Below, piece after piece: positions 44,822-52,629 of a stretch of DNA of 53,597 bases (position 1 is its first letter; each line of letters starts with the position of its first letter). The stretch spans positions 1 through 53,597 of the forward strand of contig JANWJS010000036.1 of assembly GCA_025451845.1 (NCBI GenBank). Reading direction: 5' to 3'. Made by a program: the position numbers and the translations under genes. Below the pieces are notes generated by a model that saw nothing but the letters and a program-made list of their open reading frames with translations, did no database searches and had not been told where the DNA came from. The DNA comes from Steroidobacteraceae bacterium (GTDB lineage Bacteria; Pseudomonadota; Gammaproteobacteria; Steroidobacterales; Steroidobacteraceae).

Positions 44822-45702
44822 ATGACATATTCGCATCGATCTGAATACTTCCTCAGACAGCTGCCGTTACTGTGCTTGCTGCTCCTCATCGCTGTGACAT
44901 TTGACGCGTTAGCAAATGAATCTTCGCGAGAGATATCCTCTGCGGACATTGCGCAGAGCGTAGCTACCTCCTTGCCGAAAATGCAGGGACGGGGCGCTGA
45001 AGTCATTGCTAGCCTGGATCTGACTCGACCCTTCAAGACACGAATGCAATGGACCTTTATGGCGGCAATATTGCCGGGGTCCCATTTTGACGGAGCAGAC
45101 GAACGGCCGGTCGACGGCGGTGCACTCGTTCAGTGTTTTGTTGAGAGCTTGACGCCACATTGCACGTACCCAGTAGAGTACGACCCGGACGGGTTTTCGA
45201 CGCCGATTGAGCTGTATTCGGCCAGGGCGGTTTTTGCGGGCGCAGACACACAAGTCCGCTTCTGCTGACAAAGACTGGGTCATCGCAGGGAGGCGATGGA
45301 GGTCACTCCATTTTTACCGAGCTATTTACTTATGACGGGCGGTTGAGTGAATTCCAATCTGTCTTTTCCAACGCCACCGGCAGCAACAATAACCAGGAAA
45401 CCAGATTCATCGAGCAAGGTCCATTGCGCGGTGACGTCATTGTTGCCGATCCGACCTCGTCAGCGCCCTTCGGGTATTTGATTTCCGTCTACTCTTGGAA
45501 TCGGGCAGGTGGATATTCGCGCAGCGTTCTGCGGTGTAGGAGCGCGACTCACTATGGAGACGGAAATCACTTGCCGGTGGTCGATTCTGAGATGCCAGGC
45601 ATTTTGCGGCGCATGGGCTTATGGAGACCAGGTGATCGGCTGCCCGCTCCTGCTGGGTGCAATAGCCCGGTTTTGCGTCACGGCGAGGAATGGTGCCAGT
45701 AG
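44822..45702 (+). pseudogene. Secreted protein gene split by a frameshift
   Basis: ATG 44822 begins a signal peptide (hydrophobic Leu run, cleaving after Ala-Leu-Ala) and runs to a TGA at 45266. The reading continues in another frame, open through that stop: Thr-Lys-Thr-Gly-Ser-Ser-Gln-Gly-Gly-Asp-Gly-Gly-His-Ser, then Gly-Asn-Asn-Asn-Gln-Glu-type and Tyr-Gly-Asp-Gly-Asn motifs, ending at 45702. Together they make about 290 residues of one coherent secreted protein. Either a one-base indel near 45240-45265 has broken it or the sequence has an error. I do not recognise the family's function. It is divergent from parDE. Confidence 0.55.
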
Positions 45703-45887
45703 AGGGTCTTGGCGCTGCCGCGGGTGTGGTCGGGCGCGAACGGCCGAGCTTCGGGCGCGGCGTAAGCGGGCGGCTTAGATTCTGATGCATAGACGAGTAA
45801 TCGAAGTGGATGCCGATTCGCAGGCTCGCAAATGGTGAGGTGGCCGAGACCCGCATGGTGCAGGTGCATTGCCGACCCCTAACGTGT

Positions 45888-46193
45888 CACATGGTACAAG
45901 TGCCTCACCATGGGAGTCGCCGCAACGTCGGGCCTCCACTGCTCCATCGCCTGCTCGGCCCAGCCCTTCAGTACGAACAAAGTTTGAAGATCGCGGTTGC
46001 CTCAGTCCCGAAGGACGACGCAAAGCACCCTCGACGTATCGTTCTCAATGCCTTTAAGAGGCGTGGGGCTCCCGTGGTGAAGACCTGCGGGAAGAAATTC
46101 AGATACCACTCGGGAACCATGCCGGCGAGACCCGACGAGGGGAACGCGGCATATGAGCCATTCCACGCGCAGGTTGAGGGTTACGACACCTAA
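45888..46193 (+). pseudogene. C-terminal remnant of a ComEC-like metallo-hydrolase
   Basis: From 45891 the frame reads Val-Gln-Val-Pro-His-His-Gly-Ser-Arg-Arg-Asn-Val, the late His-His-Gly-Ser motif of ComEC/Rec2-type metallo-beta-lactamase-fold proteins. It is followed by Lys-His-Pro-Arg-Arg-x-Val-Leu-Asn-Ala-Phe-x-Arg-Arg-Gly and a Pro-Ala-Arg-Pro-Asp-Glu-Gly tail. The N-terminal metal site is absent and upstream residues match nothing. It is a 3' stump of about 100 codons. Confidence 0.6.
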
Positions 46194-46300
46194 GGGCCGT
46201 GAAGGACCGACTTGTATGGATAGGCGACGGCGGGAAGCATGGGATCACGGAGGCGTGGACTGGGAAGAGGGGTGGTCCGGCGCGGCAATCCGGTGCACAA

Positions 46301-46428
46301 TGGTGCAAAACGTTGCAATGGTAGCGGGGGGCTGTTTCGAGCTTTATAGCGTCTATCCGATACATCTCCTGGCAGTCGCAGCCAGCGTTGGTGCGCGAAA
46401 ATAGATCACATTGCAACGCCTTGCACCA
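46301..46428. repeat. Short repeat copy B with terminal inverted repeats
   Basis: 128 bases. The left end TGGTGCAAAACGTTGCAATG (46301-46320) and the right end CATTGCAACGCCTTGCACCA (46409-46428) are inverted repeats with two mismatches over 20 bases. Inside, CTGGC/GCCAG (46369-46385) can form a hairpin. No target-site duplication is visible. It ends 13 bases from the nucleotidyltransferase stop. MITE-like by structure. Confidence 0.7.
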
Positions 46429-46441
46429 GAGCCACTATGAG

Positions 46442-46999
46442 TCAACCGGCCAGGACCTCTTCCAGTCTGTCCGCGGCGGCACGCCCAAATCGACGCGCCA
46501 CGGTGCGCAGTAGATCCAGGTTAACGGGACCCGGAGCCGCCTGATAGGCTGACCGGGCGTCGAGGAGGTCTTGCGGGCTGCCTGCAAAACACTTCATGGC
46601 AATGAAATCCTCGCGTCCGACGATGCGGAGAGTCTCGTCGCGGAACTTGATCTCCAGGGTACGGGACAAGATCTCCGGATCCATATTGCGAAGACCCCCT
46701 AAGAGCTCCACGTGATTGCGAAAGCCATCACTGAGGACAAGCATCCCCCGGACAGGGTCGTCTGCCTCTGCGGTACGGAGCTCCGTGCCGAAGCCAGCCC
46801 GTTTGAATAGCTTTTCAAGCTTCGCCAGGCGACCGGGGGTCGTGAAGAGCAAAGCATCGACATCGGTGGTCGCGCGTATCACGCCAAGTACTGCAAGAGC
46901 GAAGGCGCCGATGACTGCGTAGTCGACCTTCTCGCGTCGCAGAATCTCGACGACATCGAGGAGTAGGAGGGCGGACTGCCCGCCCTTACTTGTTCTCAC
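46442..46999 (-). CDS. Nucleotidyltransferase-like protein of a two-gene module
   Basis: 185 residues. The minimal nucleotidyltransferase pattern is near the N-terminus: Ala-Val-Ile-Gly-Ala-Phe-Ala-Leu-Ala-Val-Leu-Gly-Val-Ile-Arg-Ala-Thr-Thr-Asp-Val-Asp, with Asp-Val-Asp as the metal pair. A third acidic site may be in His-Val-Glu-Leu-Leu. Later comes Arg-Glu-Asp-Phe-Ile-Ala-Met-Lys-Cys-Phe-Ala-Gly-Ser, seen in DUF6036-type proteins. Its ATG overlaps the HTH gene stop by 4 bases. The pairing with an HTH protein resembles nucleotidyltransferase toxin-antitoxin systems, but the toxin role is inferred. Confidence 0.8.
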   Translation of the reverse strand: MRTSKGGQSALLLLDVVEILRREKVDYAVIGAFALAVLGVIRATTDVDALLFTTPGRLAKLEKLFKRAGFGTELRTAEADDPVRGMLVLSDGFRNHVELLGGLRNMDPEILSRTLEIKFRDETLRIVGREDFIAMKCFAGSPQDLLDARSAYQAAPGPVNLDLLRTVARRFGRAAADRLEEVLAG

Positions 47000-47460
47000 C
47001 GCCCGAGCGACAGATGAGGCAAGAGCGGTGCTTGAGCGGCACGACCCGTCTCATGCAACTCGCTCGCCAGCTGATTGTGCTCGACAAAAGCGTCGAGTCT
47101 CTGCGCCGGAGTCAGCTCCCGGAGGGATTCCTTTAGCGAGGCATGAGTGCGGACGGCGACTTTTGACGGGAACGTCCGGGCCGCGGAAGGCCGACCGGCA
47201 GAAACAAAAGCTCCGGCTTCCTGCGGGATAACTCCGGTCTGGAGCGTAATGCGCAATCCGGCGCGTACCGCAATCCGTAGCAGCAGCTCGAGCGAAAGAT
47301 CGGAGGTATGCCCATTGACAATCTTGCTGAGCGTAGGTTGCGGCACATCCAGCTGTTTTGCGGCAGATAGCTGACTGATGCCGAGCCGATCCATGTAGCG
47401 CGCAATCTGAAGCGCGACGTCACACCGCAAGGCGTGCACTGTTTCGAAATCGGGCGGCAT
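46996..47460 (-). CDS. HTH (XRE/HigA-like) regulator of the module
   Basis: 154 residues. An XRE helix-turn-helix spans about residues 15-70: Leu-Gly-Ile-Ser-Gln-Leu-Ser-Ala-Ala-Lys-Gln-Leu-Asp-Val-Pro-Gln-Pro-Thr-Leu-Ser-Lys-Ile-Val-Asn-Gly. The remainder (80-154) is Arg/Leu-rich and may bind the partner. ATG 47460 is favoured over 47475: a GAAGG site precedes it, and the likely -10 box (47489-47494) would leave almost no leader for the upstream ATG. It is the first gene of the pair and presumably represses it. Confidence 0.8.
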   Translation of the reverse strand: MPPDFETVHALRCDVALQIARYMDRLGISQLSAAKQLDVPQPTLSKIVNGHTSDLSLELLLRIAVRAGLRITLQTGVIPQEAGAFVSAGRPSAARTFPSKVAVRTHASLKESLRELTPAQRLDAFVEHNQLASELHETGRAAQAPLLPHLSLGR

Positions 47461-47488
47461 CGGTCGGGCCTTCATTTATAGCGAATCT

Positions 47489-47494
47489 ATTATA
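47489..47494 (-). promoter_or_regulatory. Likely -10 box for the HTH-nucleotidyltransferase pair
   Basis: TATAAT on the minus strand, a perfect -10 match, 29 bases before the preferred ATG. TTATAG occurs on both sides, which could mark the HTH binding site. The -35 box is weak. Confidence 0.5.
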
Positions 47495-47611
47495 GTAGCT
47501 CGCGGAGCGAAATACCATTGAGCTCACGGTCGAATTGCCAAGTCTGCCGCCACGGCCGCCGGGCATGCGGGGCGGGGAAGCCCGGAGTGACTTCTGGTGC
47601 GCGATGCGATA

Positions 47612-47622
47612 GCATCTGATGC
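47612..47622 (+). promoter_or_regulatory. Palindrome touching the vapB start
   Basis: GCATC-T-GATGC lies directly before the vapB ATG. VapB proteins often bind such inverted repeats in their own promoter. Binding here is inferred only. Confidence 0.3.
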
Positions 47623-47865
47623 ATGCGCACCACGCTGGACATTGCCGATGATGTACTCCGCGCCGCTAAGGAACGGGCTCGGCACGAGCGAAAGACCGTT
47701 GGTCAGATGCTCTCCGAGCTGGCACGACAGGCTCTTACCGCTCCGCACGAGACTCGTGGCGCGAAGGAGCCAAAAGCGACTCATGGGCTTCGGCCTTTTC
47801 CCTCGCGCGGTGGTCTGGTCACCAATGAGCTGATCGACAAGCTCAGCGAGGATGACGCCTATTAG
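47623..47865 (+). CDS. vapB: VapB-type antitoxin
   Basis: 80 residues. The N-terminal ribbon-helix-helix (Met-Arg-Thr-Thr-Leu-Asp-Ile-Ala-Asp-Asp-Val-Leu, then Lys-Glu-Arg-Ala-Arg-His-Glu-Arg-Lys-Thr-Val-Gly-Gln-Met-Leu-Ser-Glu-Leu) and the C-terminal toxin-binding tail (Pro-Phe-Pro-Ser-Arg-Gly-Gly-Leu-Val-Thr-Asn-Glu) are typical. It precedes vapC by 69 bases, a longer gap than usual, but the orientation and partner type fit. No clear Shine-Dalgarno site. Confidence 0.87.
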   Translation: MRTTLDIADDVLRAAKERARHERKTVGQMLSELARQALTAPHETRGAKEPKATHGLRPFPSRGGLVTNELIDKLSEDDAY

Positions 47866-47934
47866 CATGCTCGCTAAGACTGCCATCAGCGGCTGCTAAG
47901 AAGTGCCTGCCGGTGATATCGGAAGAAGGGAACT

Positions 47935-48363
47935 GTGCGAGCGCTACTCGATGTGAATGTGCTGATCGCGCTATTTGACCAGGATCACATATCGCATAAA
48001 ACCGCGATGACTTGGTTCGCTGCGCATGCGACGGAGGGCTGGGCTTCATGCCCAATCACCCAGAATGGTTGTGTGCGTATCATGTCCAACCCGTCATATC
48101 CCAATCCTTTACCGGTTCTAGCTCTCATCACGCGTCTCGCTGAGGCGTGCGCCCAGCCGATACATCAATTCTGGGCGGACGAGCCGAGTCTCGTGGATCC
48201 GGGCTGCTTCGACGCGACACGAATTCACGGTCCGAAGCAGATTACCGATGTATACCTTCTCGGGCTCGCCGTGCGTCACGAGGGCAGACTTGTGACATTC
48301 GACGGCGGGATATCGCTTTCAGCCGTTAGGAAGGCGACTGCGAAAAATCTAGTGGTGTTGTAA
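47935..48363 (+). CDS. vapC: VapC PIN-domain toxin
   Basis: 142 residues. The PIN ribonuclease fold is shown by Leu-Leu-Asp-Val-Asn-Val-Leu-Ile-Ala-Leu-Phe-Asp (Asp6), Thr-Asp-Val-Tyr-Leu-Leu-Gly-Leu-Ala and Leu-Val-Thr-Phe-Asp-Gly. The second acidic position, often Glu in Ile-Thr-Glu-Asn-Gly, is Gln43 here (Ile-Thr-Gln-Asn-Gly); I recall other members with Gln too. VapC toxins cut tRNA or rRNA. GTG 47935 follows a GAAGAAGGG site. Confidence 0.88.
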   Translation: MRALLDVNVLIALFDQDHISHKTAMTWFAAHATEGWASCPITQNGCVRIMSNPSYPNPLPVLALITRLAEACAQPIHQFWADEPSLVDPGCFDATRIHGPKQITDVYLLGLAVRHEGRLVTFDGGISLSAVRKATAKNLVVL

Positions 48364-49032
48364 TCCTCGAGAGTTGGAGTTCATGATCGGGAGGGATAAG
48401 CCCTTGGTGCGAGTCCACATGAACCTCCTTCGGGAGCCGCAGGCGTGCGTCCCCTTCGGGGAGGGGGCGGGGTGCACTCGATCGTGGGTGTCGGTTCGTT
48501 TGCGGTGATCGGCTCTGCCGAGCCCCCTCTCGATCTCTACAGGACGCGCGCGCGATACAGCGTCTGTATCGGACGCGGCCTCAGAGATGTCCCGCGCGGA
48601 CGCGCGCGGCGTGAGCGGCAAGACGGACGAGTTCCGCCGCCTCGACCATTGCCGCCGCTTCGATGATTCGACGCGCCGCAGAGCATTGCAACACTCTTCC
48701 GCTTAGCGGTCACGGTGCATAGGCAGTCGCCCCAGAATCCATTCCCAGATGGACGGCGAGTAATTCCCAATTGGACGTTGCGCGCGACGCTTGTGGTGCA
48801 TAGTAGTTGTGCGCCTGACGTGGTCCGGCGACAAACCTAGGGTGCTCCTCCATCTCGGCTTCGGCTGGGCCCATTGGTCCTGAAGGCGTGGTCCGAGGTT
48901 TGGCCCACCGAGTCTTCACCGTAGGAGTATGCTCAGCTGCCGTCCCCGGTTCGGATTCCTGCAAGCAACTGAGTATCTGCTGCCGAAGCGGAATAACAAA
49001 GCCGGCGCCACCGTTAAGAACAGGGGGATCAT
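48364..49032. other. Long gap without a convincing gene
   Basis: 669 bases between vapC and an unknown gene. Short frames exist on both strands, but none shows a recognisable domain, a good ribosome site and normal codon bias together. The first 120 bases contain a foldable GC-rich patch (48410-48480). Confidence 0.5.
48410..48480 (+). ncRNA. Possible structured RNA patch
   Basis: CGAGTCCAC (48410-48418) pairs at 8 of 9 bases with GTGCACTCG (48472-48480). Enclosed are two small stems, CTCC-TTCG-GGAG (48425-48436) and TCCCC-TTC-GGGGA (48450-48462). This looks like a closed multibranch RNA, but GC-rich DNA folds easily and no known RNA family is recognised. Confidence 0.25.
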
Positions 49033-49794
49033 TTGGAAATCCATAAGCCAAAACCATCACACAACCTACGCGAATTCCTCAGCGAAGTAGCCGTCGTACT
49101 CCTTGGCATCGCCATCGCCTTGGCCGGTGAACAGACCCTGCTGAGTCTCGAGTCACGCCACAAGATACGGCTTGTGGCAGAGGAGATGCGTCAGGAGATT
49201 TCAGGAGATGATGGGCCGCAGGTTCTCGAGCGGATCGCGCTGTCGAAGTGCGTTGATAGCACATTGGATGCGATCCGCGGTTTAGCTGAAAAGAACGTAG
49301 ACCGACCGACGATCCTCGACTCCATTGCTCGGTTTTCGACACCTCGACATACCTGGGATAGCACCGCATTTCAGGCAGCACTTTCCGCCGGCATCCTGGC
49401 GCAAATGCCTCCGGATCGCGTCGATGCAATGTCGCGCTTTTATTCGCTAATGCCTGCGCTTGAAAGTGCAAATGAACGCGAATTCCGTGACGGGGCTTCC
49501 CTTGCTGCAATCAGCCGCGCCAGGGGACCACTCACCGAGTCGGAGCATGGCCAAGTGCTGAACGCGGTGGAGACGCTTCGTCGCGACAACGCGGAGATCG
49601 TGCGATTTTCTCATCTCGCCGAGAGTGCAATGAAGCAGCTGGGCGTCAAAATCAGCGATTATCGTCCGCTCGCTGGACGTGTGTCGTCGCTGCAGGATCC
49701 GCAGCGTGTCATCGACGAGGTGCAGGCGATGCCGATGGCCCAGCAATGTGTCAATGACGTGAAGGCGTCGCTCGCGGCCATTCGCTCGCAATAA
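49033..49794 (+). CDS. Unknown protein with N-terminal membrane helix
   Basis: 253 residues. It starts at TTG with a GGGGGA purine run 4 bases upstream. Residues about 13-33 are one hydrophobic helix (Leu-Ser-Glu-Val-Ala-Val-Val-Leu-Leu-Gly-Ile-Ala-Ile-Ala-Leu-Ala-Gly-Glu-Gln). The rest is helical and acidic, without Cys-rich or catalytic motifs. I recall similar 'Ile-His-Lys-Pro ... Glu-Phe' starts from uncharacterised bacterial membrane proteins. No function assigned. Confidence 0.65.
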   Translation: MEIHKPKPSHNLREFLSEVAVVLLGIAIALAGEQTLLSLESRHKIRLVAEEMRQEISGDDGPQVLERIALSKCVDSTLDAIRGLAEKNVDRPTILDSIARFSTPRHTWDSTAFQAALSAGILAQMPPDRVDAMSRFYSLMPALESANEREFRDGASLAAISRARGPLTESEHGQVLNAVETLRRDNAEIVRFSHLAESAMKQLGVKISDYRPLAGRVSSLQDPQRVIDEVQAMPMAQQCVNDVKASLAAIRSQ

Positions 49795-50127
49795 TTACGA
49801 TTTCCGGCTTCTGAGCGGCCGGAAAGTGTTGGCAGTGCAGCCAGTGTCGGTGCTGCAAGTTAGGCGGCAGAGCAACGCATTGCACCAGAGCGCATCAGCT
49901 AAACGGGCGTAGCGGCTTAGCGGCCATGGTTCTTCGCGAACGAACCGGGGAGTTCTAATCCACATTTGGTGAATCACGAAACGTGAATCCACCGCGCGAA
50001 GTATCAAGGGGATGCGCGAGGCCGTCGTCCAGCCAAGGACCTGCAATCATGATGGCATGGCGGAGTGTGCTGGCTGGCGCATGCGGCTGATGAGGCATCG
50101 GCGGCGACCGGCGAGTCGAGAGGTACC
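49795..50127. other. Gap holding repeat copy C, no gene seen
   Basis: 333 bases between the unknown membrane protein and the IS66 remnant. The left third carries repeat copy C. The remainder has only short frames, and no gene is supported. Confidence 0.5.
49830..49887. repeat. Short repeat copy C, right half only
   Basis: About 58 bases matching the right half of repeat B at roughly 75% (shared TTGGCAGT, GCAGCCAG, CGGTGC, GCAACGC, TTGCACCAGAGC). The left half is missing. Unlike A and B, it lies after a plus-strand gene with its left side toward that gene. Confidence 0.5.
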
Positions 50128-50480
50128 GAGGTGAGAACTCGGCCTGTCCGGCGCCAGAGATTGCCTGAGCACTTCGAGCGCGACGAGAACGTGATCGAGC
50201 CCGCGGAGTCGGCGTGCGCAGAGTGCGGCGGGGAGCTGAAGAAGCTGGGCGAGCCCGATGCATCCGAGGTGCTGGAAGCTAAAACGGTCACCTTTACGGT
50301 GACGCGGTACATCCGCCCGAAGAAGCGCTGCTGCAAGTGCGCGCGGATCGTGCAGGCCCCCGCCCCATCACGGCCGATTGAGAAGAGCTTCGCGGGAGCC
50401 TCGCTCCTGGCGCTGGTTTTGACTACGGGTTTCACCAGGCAACGTGAACGGAGACGATACGCCGGTCAAGGTGTTGGCAC
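50128..50480 (+). pseudogene. IS66-type transposase (TnpC) fragment
   Basis: About 110 codons of the N-terminal zinc-binding region of an IS66 transposase: Leu-Pro-Glu-His, Cys-Ala-Glu-Cys-Gly-Gly-Glu-Leu, Val-Thr-Arg-Tyr-Ile-Arg-Pro-Lys-Lys-Arg-Cys-Cys-Lys-Cys and Val-Gln-Ala-Pro-Ala-Pro-Ser-Arg-Pro-Ile-Glu-Lys. The following Arg-Gln and Tyr-Ala-x-Gln-Gly-Val traces fit a broken continuation. The catalytic DDE core, the accessory tnpA/tnpB genes and the terminal repeats are not seen. It abuts an NmrA-like remnant on the other strand, so insertion and later loss may have cut that gene. Confidence 0.75.
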
Positions 50481-50482
50481 CC

Positions 50483-50777
50483 TAGCCATTCCGTGTTGTA
50501 CTTCCAGTCCGTGTTGTACTTCCAGCGCGCCGTCCTGCTGGATCGAGAAAGCGGCTGAAACGCCTGCAAGGGCTGCAGCCAGGGTCCGCACGGAACCGAA
50601 GTCGCCTTGCGCGATCTCTACTCCTTGAGCCGCAAGCCGTTTGGCTTGATCCGACTGAGGGGTGCGGGTCAAGCGCGTACTCGCACTCTGCGGCTCGCCA
50701 GCAAATGCCGGATGGCCGCTCGGCGCTTTGCCGGTGGCGCCTGTTACCAGGACCGCTCGGTTCGATGACCCCGTCAT
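50483..50777 (-). pseudogene. NmrA-like NAD(P)-binding protein remnant
   Basis: From 50777 (minus strand) the frame begins Arg-Ala-Val-Leu-Val-Thr-Gly-Ala-Thr-Gly-Lys, a nucleotide-binding start. After a stretch in which the sensible reading moves to another frame (Ile-Arg-His-Leu-Leu-Ala-Ser) and back, it continues Leu-Thr-Arg-Thr-Pro, Gly-Val-Glu-Ile-Ala-Gln-Gly-Asp-Phe and Ala-Ala-Phe-Ser-Ile. Two compensating indels near 50670-50725 explain this. The gene stops short at the IS66 remnant. It starts 21 bases after the oxidoreductase stop, so both belonged to one operon. Confidence 0.65.
50491..50525. repeat. 18-bp tandem duplication
   Basis: CCGTGTTGTACTTCCAGT (50491-50508) is followed at once by a second copy (50509-50525, last base differs). 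It sits at the join between the IS66 and NmrA-like remnants. Confidence 0.7.
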
Positions 50778-50797
50778 ACGGATGTTGCAGCCGTGCG

Positions 50798-51416
50798 CTA
50801 GTACACAACCCCCACGAGTTGACGCATATGCCGCGGATGCTCGAGCTCATCGACGAGCGCAACGGCATAATCCTCCGCCGAAATGCTGCTGCGACCGCTG
50901 TCATCCGCGAGGAAAGTATTTCCGCTGAGCCGAAACTTTCCGGTGCGCTTGCCAGGCTCGATGAGCGCCGGCGGGCTGACGCCGGTCCAATCAAGGTCCG
51001 ATTGTCGCAGCACCGAGAATGCGTCTTTGTGGGCCAGCCCGTGGGCTATCCACTGCGGTGGGAAATGTGGTGTATCGACGACTGGAACACCTGGAGCGAC
51101 TTCCAGATTGCCGGCGCCTCCGACCATCAGAAATCGCCGCACACGCGCTTCCTGCAGCGCCTTTAGCAGGGATTGGGTTGCAGCCACGAGCTGTTGAGTG
51201 GGATCTTCGGGTGGCGCTAATGACAGCATCGGCGCCTCTCACCGTTTCGGCGACGCCACGGGCGTCAAGTACATCTCCCGCATGAGATTCCACATCCTGG
51301 CGCGCGATCTTCGACGGGTGGCGGGTGACTGCGGTTACCTCGTGGTGACGTGATACGAGCTCATCGAGAATGCGGCTCCCGATCATGCCCGAGGCCCCGT
51401 ACAATATGACTTTCAT
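50798..51416 (-). pseudogene. NAD(P)-binding oxidoreductase split by a frameshift
   Basis: Starting at ATG 51416 the frame reads Lys-Val-Ile-Leu-Tyr-Gly-Ala-Ser-Gly-Met-Ile-Gly-Ser-Arg, a Rossmann NAD(P) motif, to Gly-Ala-Asp-Ala-Val-Ile-Ser near 51229. It then needs a one-base shift to continue Leu-Met-Val-Gly-Gly-Ala-Gly-Asn-Leu-Glu-Val-Ala-Pro-Gly, Asp-Thr-Pro-x-Phe-Pro and the C-terminal Ser-Ala-Glu-Asp-Tyr-Ala-Val-Ala-Leu-Val-Asp-Glu-Leu-Glu. The rejoined product is about 205 residues, normal for this reductase/epimerase-like family. Its ATG overlaps the stop of the GH3 remnant by 4 bases. Confidence 0.75.
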
Positions 51417-52465
51417 CGAATATCTCCAGTGAATCGATGCAGGGTGACGTCGGCGGACAAGGGCAGGTTGCGCGATGACGAGCCGACGAGTATTCGGTAT
51501 CCGCCAGTTACCAGCTTCCATCCATCCGACTGCGCGTCGAAGATGCTGAGGCGATCGCGATTGATGCCAAGGGCAATTGGCTTGGACTCGCCGGCGGCCA
51601 GCGCCACCCGTGCCCATCCGATGAGCCGCTTCGGCGGCTCGCCCGCCGAAGCGGGAAGCGACGCGTATACCTGAGCGACTTCGGTCCCTGCGCGCGGGCC
51701 GGTATTCCTCACGGTGAAGGATACTTGCAGCGCTTTCCCGGTCCGTACCCGCAATCCGGAGTATTCGTACCCCGTATATGACACGCCGAAGCCGAAAGGA
51801 AACAGGGTATCCTTACGCTCCGCGTCGTACCATTTGTAACCGACCTCGAGCCTCTCGTCGTAATGGATCTGGAAGGGCGGCAGGCCTTTGGCGAGAAACT
51901 TCATCGGGTCCGATAGGTCTGCGCCCGATGCAAAGATCGAATCGATATCCGAAGCGGGCGGCGGGATGACGAGCATGGGGTGAGGCATCGCGTTTCGGGA
52001 ACGAGATGGGCAGCCGGCCGGTCGGGCTGACTTCACCGGTCAGGATTCTCGCGATTGCCGCGCCGCCGCGAATGCCTGGATACCAGGTCTCGATGACCGC
52101 GCCGACTTTGTCGATCCACGGCATGGTCACAGGGCCTCCGGTCTCTAGAACCACGACGGTATGTGGATTGGCGGCGGAGACGGTCTCGATCAGCCTCTCC
52201 TGCTCGGGCGCAAGAGCCAGAGTCCGCAGATCGAAGCCCTCGGATTCCCATTGGTACGCAAAGACGATTGCGACATCAGCGCTCTTGGCCGCGGCGGCTG
52301 CCGCAGGAAGGTCTTCCCCGGAATCATAGGACACCCTTGCGCCCGGCAGGTGCGCGCGCAAGGCGTGCAGCGGTGAGCTCGGCATCCAGGCAGGTCGTAT
52401 GAAGTGCTCGAGAAAGCCGTTGCCCGGCGGGGGCGGGGCGACGACTGAGCCGCCCGGAAATCACA
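51413..52465 (-). pseudogene. GH3 beta-glucosidase remnant, N-terminal barrel lost
   Basis: Two frames on the minus strand join into the C-terminal half of a GH3 enzyme. The upstream frame (to about 51985) has Ala-Ile-Val-Phe-Ala-Tyr-Gln-Trp-Glu-Ser-Glu-Gly-x-Asp and Glu-Thr-Gly-Gly-Pro-Val-Thr-Met-Pro-Trp; the downstream frame has Pro-Phe-Gly-Phe-Gly-Val-Ser-Tyr-Thr and a fibronectin-III-like end (to 51413). A further shift near 52450 would restore Ile-Ser-Gly-Gly-Gly-Ser. The nucleophile domain is gone. Compared with the intact GH3 at 14979-17150 it is a different, more BglB-like protein. Its operon (GH3, oxidoreductase, NmrA-like) is entirely decayed. Confidence 0.8.
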
Positions 52466-52574
52466 ACGAAATGCAGCGTCGTACGATGATACGCATCATG
52501 TTTATGCGAATACGTGGGACACGTCCATGGTGCAATTTAAAGGTAAAATCACGTACTCATTCAATACTTACGCC

Positions 52575-52617
52575 TTGACGGAAGAATGTTCCCGGTGTAC
52601 GCTTTAAATATGTACAC
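52575..52617 (+). promoter_or_regulatory. tacAT promoter with inverted repeat
   Basis: TTGACG (52575-52580) is followed after 17 bases by TACGCT (52598-52603), a moderate sigma-70 pair. GTGTAC (52595-52600) and GTACAC (52612-52617) form a perfect inverted repeat with an 11-base AT-rich spacer over the -10 region, a likely TacA operator. AGGAGA precedes the tacA ATG. Confidence 0.6.
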
Positions 52618-52629
52618 AGGAGAAGTGCC

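Noticed and set aside
48395..48480. Group II intron 5' end (GTGCG start)
   Set aside because: No domain V pattern and no reverse transcriptase nearby.
48710..49060. A 116-codon minus-strand frame before the unknown membrane protein
   Set aside because: No ribosome site, no domain, and it overlaps the start of a better gene.
43966..49887. Integron cassette sites (attC) as an explanation of repeats A, B and C
   Set aside because: A and B lack paired RYYYAAC/GTTRRRY ends. A GTTAGGC occurs in copy C (49859-49865) but has no partner, and no integrase gene is seen.
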